From: Mantis religiosa
Taxonomy: Eukaryota > Arthropoda > Insecta > Mantodea > Mantidae
NCBI GenBank assembly: GCA_030765055.1
Contig: CM060955.1
Location: forward strand, 96,688,647 to 96,752,646
DNA: 64,000 nt
Reading direction: 5' to 3'
Part shown: one piece after another, positions 54,101 to 62,292 of the stretch
How positions within the stretch are numbered: the stretch's first letter is position 1
Layout: every line of letters begins with the position of its first letter
The notes under the pieces: generated by a model
The model's database searches: none
What the model was told of the DNA's origin: nothing
The model's input: only the letters and a program-made list of their open reading frames with translations
Position numbers and translations under genes: made by a program

Positions 54101-55486
54101 GAAGAAATTCTAGCAAATTTACTAAGACCCACTGAATGTTGGCTTTTCTAGTAAAAGCATCACCTAAAACCAAAAGCGAAACCTAAAAAGTACAGCAGAC
54201 ATGAGTAGAAATTTACAAAGAACAGCAAGCAACTTTAATGTGTGCTATTAATAAAGGAATTAAATTTAATAGAACTAGAAGAATCAGAAATCGTAATGGA
54301 ACTGTATTTAGAAAAGTACTGACGCTATCAAGTTTTGATGTTTGCTGAATTGGAAGGCGGTGAGAAAATATTTTGTCACTTAGAAACAGATGCATGCAAT
54401 GTGCAAAATTGACTTTTTGCTTTGTTAATCAATATGGTCATCAATAAGCGTTCCCATTCTCTTTACCAGGCTATTGTGAATCAAAATATTCTATGCACAT
54501 TTGCTTCCTATTCTTATTTTTATTCTTGGGTTATTGTGAACCATTTTAAAGGAGTAAAATAGACTTCATCTTCTGGATGTTGTCTGTAAACTTTCTTACT
54601 ACTTCCTTCTTTGTAATGTTCTGTAAATTTTCTTCAAAGTTTGTATGGAGACGATTATTTTTATTAAATTATAGATGAGTTGTAAAAATGTTTAAATACT
54701 TAAGTAGATGACTGAGAATTATAAGTAACAGAATATAGGTAGTATGTTTGGAAGCATGGCTGCGATCACACTACTAAGGTAGCTAGTGGCAATGGAGATC
54801 TTGTAAATGATTTGGCTATACAAAATGAGGTAACTGAATATAGTTGTAATTTTTCAGGACAAGCTGGTGAACTTCATTATCCAAACAGAGAAATGGAACC
54901 TCAAGTTCAACAGGAAGAGAAAAAACGACCTGTACCCATTGTTAAACATTGGTTGTACAGTAGAGTGTTCCATGAAGAGTTCAAATTTCAAGATTTCCTA
55001 TCTCTTAAAAAGAAAATGTGGCAACTAAAAGATAATGAAAAAATTGAACAAAACCAAATAGTTAAAGCAGAAAGGAAACAGAAATCGCCAAAGAAAATTA
55101 GTAGAGATAAAGAACCTTGTATGAATGTTAGTCATCAAACGTTAATGCCAATGAATACAGATCATACGGTGCCTCCAATACATCACAATCAACTTCAGTC
55201 GCTTCCCCCCCAACCAACGGATATGTATATATTACCTGTAAATTTACAAGATATTTCACAGATACCACAAACAGACATGTTATCACAGCAACATCATGCC
55301 ATGCAGTTGAATCTGCACACCTTTTCAACACAATCAAATGTTTTGAGTCCACTTGTTAATGTCCAGACTACTGGTCCACAAGGACTGCAGTGTTCCAGTG
55401 TGGTCACTTTACCAGGAGGTACAATGACCTTAGCGCAAAATACTGGTGGTTACATGAACATGAATGCTGCAGCATTTTACCAGTGA
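42560..55486 (+). CDS. Four-exon gene, transposase-related N-terminus with Gln-rich C-terminus (possible domesticated transposase)
   Basis: Assembled from four exons with matching phases: 42560-42626, 42787-43295, 52959-53256 and 54858-55486; 1,503 bases, 500 residues. Order: a short basic leader; residues 23-192 with SEWKREKRKRLRVAGKAYIN, a Cys cluster DCRCRRKC (56-62), DRRTCSYKYYV, and DGRGKHDNRPRKVS; NITKMWKDYLEQYDP in exon 3; WLYSRVFHEEFKF early in exon 4; then a basic patch and a Gln/Pro/Met-rich tail ending AAAFYQ. The first part resembles, from memory, the N-terminal region of an uncharacterised transposase-like family abundant in insects (GKxY, CxCxxxC, RGKH, then YRxIFxEEF before a nuclease domain). 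The nuclease part is absent, replaced by a transcription-activator-like tail. Exon 2 has no stop in 170 codons although it lies among decayed repeats, which argues for selection. A DNA-binding or regulatory role is inference. Confidence 0.65.
42787..43295 (+). CDS. Exon 2 of the transposase-derived gene
   Basis: Acceptor ttacag ends at 42786; 509 bases, open throughout; donor AGG|GTATGT at 43296, phase 0. Intron 1 is only 160 bases. Confidence 0.7.
43296..44727. other. Intron 2, left part; nothing recognised
   Basis: AT-rich intronic sequence without a nameable repeat. Confidence 0.35.
44728..44925. repeat. Foldback family E, near-complete palindrome
   Basis: Arms about 44731-44806 and 44812-44884 are complementary (ttaattgaaaaagcta / caattaa ends; cattttta...gagggac / gtccctc...taaaaatg). 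A right flank tcactgttactaacttcctcc is shared with the other E copies. Confidence 0.65.
44926..47067. other. Intron 2, middle; no gene recognised
   Basis: AT-rich. Holds a 21-base word at 45654-45674 identical to the 3' end of PLE-B; otherwise nothing nameable. Confidence 0.35.
47068..48073 (+). pseudogene. LINE remnant: RT C-terminus and RNase H
   Basis: After a broken start (NYVSWKKHIEKIRDKAINRC), an open frame at 47172-47936 reads YIRPVLNYCGEVLI, RTQNQALRLITGAIKS and, after an internal deletion, RNase H: FLTDSKAAIQAI and FQWIPSHCGISGNEQADMLV. Then comes a shifted CGKDDLMNIDHLTVC zinc motif and YWEARRKMILLS to the stop. The first RNase H Asp motif is deleted. A (CA)n run follows immediately and is probably the tail. 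Confidence 0.7.
48075..48134. repeat. (AC)n microsatellite
   Basis: About 30 perfect AC units abutting the end of the LINE remnant. Confidence 0.95.
48135..48554. other. No gene recognised
   Basis: Sequence between two LINE ends, with no coding or repeat assignment. Confidence 0.3.
48555..48768 (+). pseudogene. Second fragment of the same LINE type, 3' end
   Basis: Reads, across frames, TDSPKCPFCNLNEDMDKNHL, then IHCPAFIEETNLPAKYWSAR, ending in MILLSSAQH. It parallels the end of the 47068-48073 remnant (YWEARRKMILLSNSEH). Contains one stop inside. Confidence 0.55.
49328..49407. repeat. Perfect 38-bp inverted repeat, D-family-derived
   Basis: Arms 49328-49365 and 49370-49407 are exact complements around the four-base loop TAGC. 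Each arm holds the D-family end (attgaatttttcat) next to ggctctaccctttcat. Confidence 0.9.
49905..50157. mobile_element. 253-bp foldback, PLE terminal-repeat-like
   Basis: Outer arms match (actagcactctatgctcc / ggagcatggagtcctagt; atatattgctagtgttta / aaacactagcaatatat). Both arms carry a hammerhead-like block, intact only in the right one. No coding sequence. The layout equals the inverted terminal repeats of PLE-B and PLE-C without the internal ORF. Confidence 0.6.
50076..50118 (+). ncRNA. Hammerhead ribozyme-like motif with intact core
   Basis: TTAG (50076-50079) pairs with CTAA (50115-50118) as stem I. The core is CTGAGGA (50080-50086), stem II is GTTAGG-AAGGA-CCTAAC with six perfect pairs (50088-50104), then GAAA (50105-50108), ACGT as minimal stem III, and ATT (50112-50114) as an NUH cleavage triplet. 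All invariant positions of CUGANGA...GAAA are met. Confidence 0.65.
50285..50525. repeat. Foldback family E copy
   Basis: Arms: gtttgtagttggtttattga...tattgaggtactagtttcg and gaaactagtcccttgataat...caataaactgactacaaat. Central about 60 bp unpaired. Confidence 0.65.
50531..50755 (-). repeat. SINE-1 copy, inverted
   Basis: Body blocks gatgctcaaatgagcccacg, aggataatggaaaacccc and aaccttatccagataac, and a degraded head (caacttgggtcttcttg). Extra atcaataa insertion relative to other copies. Confidence 0.75.
50756..51639. other. Intron 2; no gene recognised
   Basis: AT-rich, nothing nameable. Confidence 0.35.
51640..52060. repeat. Foldback SINE family D, copy D5 (two units)
   Basis: Two tRNA-like units in tandem (atagctcaatggttaagagc at about 51652 and gtagctcagtggttaagagc at about 51967). 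They are joined by the D spacer (gaacccttggtggtttactg), and each ends in cattgaatttt. Confidence 0.65.
52061..52958. other. Intron 2, right end; no gene recognised
   Basis: AT-rich with a short GA run at about 52312-52332. Confidence 0.35.
52959..53256 (+). CDS. Exon 3 of the transposase-derived gene
   Basis: Acceptor tattcttttag ends at 52958; begins VRDFFKEEKHNGPDLNITKM in phase 0; donor TTGG|GTGAGT at 53257. Preceded by a 9.7-kb intron. The second half (about 60 residues) is His/Pro/Asn-rich. Confidence 0.7.
53650..53745 (+). repeat. D-family 3' fragment
   Basis: Contains tgaagatccatggttcattt and gaggcattgaatttttaaaa, the B-box and end region of D units. Lies in intron 3. Confidence 0.45.
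53746..54857. other. Intron 3; no gene recognised
   Basis: AT-rich, nothing nameable. Confidence 0.35.
54858..55486 (+). CDS. Exon 4 (last) of the transposase-derived gene
   Basis: Acceptor aatttttcag ends at 54857 and completes the split Gly codon; ends at TGA 55484-55486. Contains PVPIVKHWLYSRVFHEEFKF, a basic segment (KAERKQKSPKKISRDK) and the long Gln/Met/Thr-rich tail. Confidence 0.7.
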
Positions 55487-57004
55487 TTACGTGATATGTC
55501 ATTACTGAATATCATCAAAAAGAAGACGTACTGAATTGCAATTTTTTTTTAACGTTTGCCTTAGGAAATTATTTTATATATATGTTGTTTTGTTTTGGAG
55601 TATTAAATGTTTGCTTTATATACAGTATTAAAGTGATTGTTGGAATTACAGTACCGTGCATAAGATGCAGTAATATGGTTAACAAATGTTTTCATTTGTA
55701 GCATTTGTTCTCTGTCGACAAGTACAGTGTACTAATTTAGATATAGCATTTTATAAAGTTTGTAGTGTATAGATTTTATGAACGGATGAGAAATTTATAG
55801 TCAAGTTTTTAAGAGATGTGCTCCTTTTTGTGTTTAATCCGCTTTAAATCTATGACACAGAAGGCCTTTTTAGAGCATTAAAATTTTCTGATGGAAAATA
55901 GAAAGTAATGAGATAGGTATCTTGGTAATCTTTGACACAGTAATAATTTGAAAGGAAAAGAATATGTATACCTTGTGATGAAAATGTAAAAGATTAGATT
56001 TTATGTTATAGTATGAAAGTATATTGAAAAGGAGTCAGTATGCTCTGTAATGAGTACTTGAAAAATCCAGGATGCAAAGACCACATTCACTGGCTGGGAA
56101 GGACTTGGTGCACTGACCATGTCCCACTTCAGTAATGCATCCCACTGAGGATGCTTATGACCAGAAGGTCTTCCCCCAGGATAAGGCTATTGCACCTTGG
56201 ATATTAGTTTAGTCTTAAAATGAGTGAATAGATTGTCACTATGGAATAGTGTTGAGGTTTGAAGAGCACGCTGATACATGTTTCTTGCAGAAGTGATTAT
56301 ACTGCACGTTTTTATTTGCAACAAATATATGTTCCAAGCATTACTTTTTCCTGAAACAAACAATGCCAGGAAAAAAGGGACATTTCAGTAAGAATTGGAG
56401 CAGCGAAGGATGCGTTTGCCTCTATGCATTTGCCAAGTTCAGGTGTACCATATTAAATGTAAATGAAATTATTTAGACCGTACTTCCAGATCTCAAGGAA
56501 TGAATACAAATTTAAGAACAACAGAATATCCTCAAATATTTTTGTTGCAGGACTTCAACCATTTTAATTGTGAAAGTAGGACAAACCCCATATGTTCTTG
56601 TTTATAACATGTAGTCGACATTTTTCATAAAGAATTGGCATCCTAACTGGGTTAATAGTATATATACAATTGTCTGATCATTGCTAAAGATTTAATAAGC
56701 TATCTTTCTTTCTTATAATGCTATAATTACTCATCCAGAAATAGCCATTTTTTGCTTACTTCTAATAGAATATAATCAAAATGTCATACTGGCCAACTTC
56801 CTTAAATTTAAAACTGAACTTGTCCGGCACATCAAACTTTTGTGATATGACACTTCAAATGTGTAAAATGTTGAGTGCTGTAAATGTAAAAAAATTCCAT
56901 CTAAAGTAAATGGGAATTCCATTTTATATGAATCCTTGAACTAATAGAACTGCTTTTTTCTATTACACATGCTGAAATTAATCCTGGATAACAGATAAAC
57001 ACAT
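55487..57004. other. 3' UTR / downstream flank; no gene recognised
   Basis: AT-rich sequence after the last exon, with ATTAAA variants near 55602. Ends with the left target duplication (56993-57004) of the mini PLE. Confidence 0.35.
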
Positions 57005-57121
57005 TATTAATTTAACATCTGCTTCACTTACGTACCTATTTTGAGGACATGTTTCGCAAATCATCGTTTGCATCTTCGGCTCTTATGCGACTGTGGTGTT
57101 CCAATACAGTTAAATCTCAAT
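57005..57121 (-). mobile_element. 117-bp PLE-C-derived mini-element
   Basis: Perfect 12-bp duplication agataaacacat (56993-57004 and 57122-57133) around a unit made only of PLE-C terminal-repeat sequence. An inverted piece (catctgcttcac...gcttatgcgact equivalent) is joined to gtggtgttccaatacagtta. Contains one hammerhead-like motif and no coding sequence. Confidence 0.8.
57043..57082 (-). ncRNA. Hammerhead-like motif in the mini PLE-C
   Basis: Minus strand: GAG, core CCGAAGA (one departure from CTGANGA), stem II GCAAA/TTTGC, GAAA, ACATGT, GTC, then CTC closing stem I. Confidence 0.5.
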
Positions 57122-57604
57122 AGATAAACACATGTTAAAGCAAAGAACACCACTTCCTAGGCTACTTACAGATTTATAGTGCATATGTGTTTTACGCTTC
57201 ATGTAAATAGCGCTTTAGTGTCAACAAAAACAGTCACCAAAAATAGTAAACTTATATTCCATAACAATAGTACATAAATAAATAACCTATGTGAGGAAGT
57301 TTCACTTTACAATTCAAATTTATTTAGTGCTGTTTACTAGAGGCCGCTAATGGTAAACTTAAATTTTCAATCTGCATGCTATGAATTTTGTTGCACGCCA
57401 GTAAAGAGGAACCATCATTATAATGAAAGACACAAGCTCTGGCCTATCATAGCATGGTATACAATGCAGTACATTCAGTGTGTGATATGGACCTTTTAAT
57501 AAGCTACAGCATAATGCAGTAATCTTTAATGCTTCTTGTCCAAGGTGTAACTCTGTAATCTCTCCGTAAGACCATAAAAATTTCTTTTTATCTGTAAAGT
57601 TACT

Positions 57605-58110
57605 CTACATTATGGTTTCCATGGTCCAGGGGTAACATTCTGGTCTCTTTCACAATTAAAACGGTTAAGTCTTGCTAAGAATTATTATGTCCAAAAAATC
57701 CATTGTGCATTCAAACGTGGTAGAGGGCAATGGATTTTTCGGACATAATAATTCTTAGCAAGACTTTCTTTGCATGGGTAAAAAAGTCTGTGATGGCATT
57801 TGTAGGCTTGCGGTACATATAGAATCTCGAGCCTTACAAAGAGGACCCTGACAACATGTCAACATACGATCAAATTCTCCAACGACTTGTATTTTCCTAG
57901 TAAACCACTAGGAGATCTTATATACAATGAAGGCTGGAACTTAAAAGTACTTAACGGCATAGTAAGTTGCTGCAAAATGTATATCTCATTGTATATGAGA
58001 TCTCCATTTGCCGTGATAGCGCAATGGTTAAGAGCAACTGGACAGAGACCAAGAAATCTGTTGTTCAGATCCTGGCTATGTCATTGAATTTTATTTTACA
58101 CATCTGGCTC
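57605..58110 (+). repeat. D-related region with hairpin
   Basis: Includes a near-perfect 39-bp inverted repeat (57667-57705 and 57728-57766, one mismatch). The D spacer follows (ttcctagtaaaccactagga, 57893 on), then a tRNA-like unit (gatagcgcaatggttaagag) ending cattgaattttattttac. Confidence 0.55.
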
Positions 58111-59545
58111 TACCTTTTGAAGTTCTTGTGTGTCTCTGTAAATAGCATAATTCAAACCCAAAAGGTCACTTAAACACCAAATTTATTTTAAGTTACTATC
58201 TTCCAAGTATGCAAAATGAGGATTCACAAGAAAATCCCAAATTTCAAACTATGCTTTGCATAAAAGATGTTTTCAAAAATGACAACCATTTTTATTAAAA
58301 TGCCATATTTTTATTACAAATGATATATATATATATATATATATAGAATTTTCTGGGAATAGCTTCTGAAGTCTTCTTTATTCTCAGTAGTTTCTATATA
58401 ACTAGGTAACCGCAAGATACATTCAGAATCTTAATTGCTCAAAACTTGCAGATCGTATTACAGTATGCACTTCATGTTGAACTTCATGTTTGTGGAGATC
58501 CATTTCCATGATATTCCTTATTATTAATTTGCATTTTTAAATACTTATAATTTTCTCATTTTGAAATCATTTGTTTCTTTCTCATGAATATGCAAAGCAT
58601 GGAATTTCAAAACCATTACACAGACATATGACTTAGTTTATCTATGGTACTGTAGAGCTAAATATGTGAATGTGAATTGAAAGTTTATCTGAGCTAAAAA
58701 GAATTAGCTAGGATAATAAGCTTTTGTAAGATAAATGAAGAGTGAGAAAGAAAGTCATGTGAACATAACATTAGAGATTTTTGTTTTTAATTGGATCTAC
58801 TGGTTGCAATATGTAATTATTTCATAACAAGGAGCTATCTCAAAAACCAAACCACCTCTTCCAGATATGCAGCAAAATTCTTCCCATCAACTTAAGAAAC
58901 AATTCAAGTGCTAGAATATGTTTATCTTAATTGATGTTCAATAATGCTGAAAGGTTCGTTGCCGACCTCTTCTTTTTAATCCCTTTTTGATTTTTTACTT
59001 TTTTTTATTTCTTACATATACTAAATAGACAAAGTATGTATTCCACCCCAAAAGTTTGGTATTAAGATTTCACCAATAATACATGTTTTTGGACTCCTGA
59101 AGCCAAAATATGCATTTTTAGAAAATGGTACTGCATAGCAAAGCGAGGAGGCATACCAGAAAAATATGAACGACAGAGATGTTTACATGTGCTAATCGCA
59201 CATACACAGCGAGTATATTGCATGTACACTCTGTTCAGATGCAATCACAGCAACATGTCATACATCAGTAGGCATGAGATATCATAGGTATATGTATAAT
59301 GTGATTGAATATTGAGACAAGGAGAAAGAAGAAGGAATCAAAATCCCTTTTGATTTCTCAGCAGATAATGCAATGAATTGTCTGGGATTGTATATACAGC
59401 ACTTTAATCTTCCAGGTACATTGAATCAATGTCAGTTGTTTATCTTTGATTTCCATGGCATGTTTTGTATTCAGTAAATATGTCAGGGGTAGATTAATTT
59501 TATATAACGTAATGTAAACCAAAACTATGAATATGGCGTGATTGT
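58111..59545. other. No gene recognised
   Basis: AT-rich, with a TA dinucleotide run at 58323-58345. Confidence 0.35.
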
Positions 59546-59780
59546 ATAGTGTTTAATGCCTGCTTTTACTACATACGGCACCACAGGCGATGACACTGTT
59601 GATATGAGATGAAGATGGAGCTCCGGTGAAATGAGATGACGGGAGAAACCAGAGATCCTGGAGAAAACCCACCTCAGTGCCATGTTGTCCACCACAAATC
59701 TCACTTTGTGATCACCTAGTATTGAACCTTGGCTGCCTTGCTGAGAGCCAAGCAATCTAATCAGTCAGTCAAGATGCGGC
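59546..59780 (-). repeat. SINE-3 copy, inverted
   Basis: Complement of the family at 23378: 3' end gtttaatgcctgcttttact at left, tRNA-like head (gagccaagcaatctaatcag) at right. Confidence 0.75.
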
Positions 59781-60374
59781 CAAATATGACGTTATTTTTA
59801 TTTATATTTTCATTCAGATTCATCATTATTAAACTAACATGAGATTGTGTTTCATTAGTAATTCATATTTGTACGTAGCTTAACATTGTGATGCATATGA
59901 TGATTTGTATATAAGGGTGCTCTACTACTTGGTCATCAGCTTGTGATGCATATAAATTATGTTTATATTACAGAAAGTCTATTTATAAGATTGATGACAC
60001 ATTAGAAAATTAGTTGTTTTACCTTGAGCTTCCTATAATTACAGATATTATTTAATAAAAAGACTTTTCATTAATGTCAGGGATTTTTTTTGTAACTAGA
60101 AGACTAATTGGGAAAGGGGATGGAATACTGAAACAAGGAGCTCGAGGTTGGTGATTTGTGTACGATAATAGCAACAATGACAGTGAGACATTTTTCCTTG
60201 AGAGAATGTTGCTGGTAATGTTTGGCATCATGCCTTTGCCATTTGAGTAAATCACCTTGTTAGAAATTATTCCCATTGTACAGATTGATCACGCTAGAAA
60301 ATTAGTTACATTGCCATGCACTTGCTATAGTTATAGTATAATTTAATAACAAAAGTGTAGTAACTAAGTGTAGT

Positions 60375-60990
60375 TTGGGGGAAAAAAATTATTTAAAAAA
60401 ATAAACATTGCATAATGATTAAATTTTAGATGAGTCGCATTTTTTAACACATCTGCTTCACTTTCGTACCTATTTTGAGGACATGTTTCGCAAATCTTCG
60501 CTGAAACATGTCCTCAAAATAGGTACGAAAGTGAAGCAGATGTGTTAAAAAATGCGACTCATCTAAAATTTAATAATTTTTCGCTTCACTGTGGTGTTCC
60601 AATACAGTTGAAAGAAACATGTCCTCAAAATAGGTACGAAAGTGAAGCAGATGTGTTAAAAAATGCGACTCATCTAAAATTTAATAATTTTTCGCTTCAC
60701 TGTGGTGTTCCAATACAGTTGAATCTCGATATATTGCATAATGAATTTTGAAATATCAGCAGTTGATTATGCTTTTAGGATTGTTTCGTTTTCAGATTTT
60801 GGTAATACTGGAAGAAACATAGTTACCTCTGATAGTATCGTTGACGACGAAGTTATTTGATGACTGACGATGTGGATGAATGTTTACAGAATTGATCTCA
60901 TCAATTAATAAGAACAATTTACATCATTTTCTTAAGATAAGTGAAGTTTTTGTTGCAAATAGTTGTATTTGTGTAATAATTTAGTTTGGT
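60375..60990 (+). pseudogene. PLE-A-like 3' remnant, split by a mini PLE-C
   Basis: Flanks 60375-60418 and 60733-60990 together match the PLE-A 3' end at 13425-13700: attgcataatgaattttgaa, tgcttttaggattgtttcg, ttcttaagataagtg and tatttgtgtaataat. Degraded. Confidence 0.6.
60419..60732 (+). mobile_element. PLE-C-derived mini-element with tandem terminal repeat
   Basis: Perfect 12-bp duplication attgcataatga (60407-60418 and 60733-60744). Inside: one inverted terminal-repeat piece (60419-60497), then two direct copies of about 110 bp (about 60504-60612 and 60614-60722). No coding region; a 69-codon frame here is only the repeat read through. Confidence 0.8.
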
Positions 60991-61837
60991 TTCTCTTTTT
61001 CTTTTTTCCATTATTGAAATTGCAGAAGATAGGGCTTGTTAATGCAACTATAATCATTAAGGTTATTTTTTTATTATTATGCACCCATGTTGCATATAAA
61101 TAATTGGCCAATCTAACATGTCAGACTAATGCAGCTTCCAAGTGATCTTTTTGTATTTTGTAACTTACTGTATGCCTACTTACTAATATTTCACTCTTGT
61201 AATCGATCAGATAAGAAACAATCACAGCGCTGGTCACTGAAGTTCAATATGCCTCAACGCTCTGTGTAGTAGTACATATGTGTGCATGTATCGTACAATT
61301 CAAACCTTTTATTCTCTTAAAAATGGAATAACAGTTTTGATTAAAATGCTCTGTGCTTTTATATTTGCATTACAAAGAAAATATATCTTGAAGTTTTTAC
61401 ATAGAGCCTGTAAAGTTCACTTCATTCTAAATTAATGTTGTAGAAACTGTAAACTTGAAGCAGACAAAAACTTACTACATAAAAGATTTAGATTCTAAAA
61501 CATAGAAGTTTATCAAATATTTTTGTGGCATTAACCATTTTCAGGATATTTATAATTATTGCTTTGAATTTTCAGGTACTTATACTTTTTTCAAGTGGTA
61601 TGTTTCTTATAAATGGTTCTTGTTTTTCTTGTGGTCATAAAAAGATAGAATTTTAAAGTCATCACATTTGACCTACTTTTTAAAAGACTGGAGCATCACT
61701 TAAACTTATTGTATTCATCTTGTGTTTACAAGTTAATGTGGAACAAAACCATTTCTACAAATAGTAGATCTCTGTTAACATGAAGTGAGAAGTACAAATT
61801 TTTTGTTGGAATATATTTCCTGAGGCTTTCATGGCTG

Positions 61838-62292
61838 GCATCATAAAGAACAGAGTTAACTTCTGGGCTCATAGGCCGTAGTCCAATAGTATTGGAGTAT
61901 TCCAATATTTTGCCAAAAACTGTGCTTGGTATCTTCAAGAAGAGTGATCAGTGCTAGTCAAAGCTCAAATGACTTAGTAGCTGGTACACTCTTATATATG
62001 GCAGGTGGACTGAGTTTGCCACCCAGTTGGGACAACCTTCCGAAGACCTGGGCCAATGAGCGCTCAAGCTGCCACAACTCTACTGTAGTGCATGAGTAAA
62101 TATGCCTGCGGATAAGCACCATGGTGTTATACCCACAACCTGGAAGTACCCAGGCAATCTGTACTCGCTTTTGGGTCTTGGTTCTTCTGAGTCTTTCGAG
62201 CTCTGACTAGCACAGATCACTCCTCTTGAAGATGTCAAGCACAGTCCTGTGAAACGTCAGATTACTCCAATCCTACTGGACCACAGCCTACA
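61838..62292. mobile_element. Foldback with PLE-type terminal repeats (family F), decayed
   Basis: Inverted arms: actccaatactattggacta... (complement of 61861-61900) versus actccaatcctactggacca at 62256-62275, and cttgaagat...caagcacag in both. The right arm has TTGAAGA...GAAACGTCAG, resembling the hammerhead-bearing ends of Penelope elements, but stem II no longer pairs cleanly. A minus-strand TATA-like ccatatataagagtg lies near 61995. Confidence 0.4.

Noticed and set aside
60542..60751. 69-codon frame with an internal repeat
   Set aside because: It is the tandem PLE-C terminal repeat read through, not a gene.
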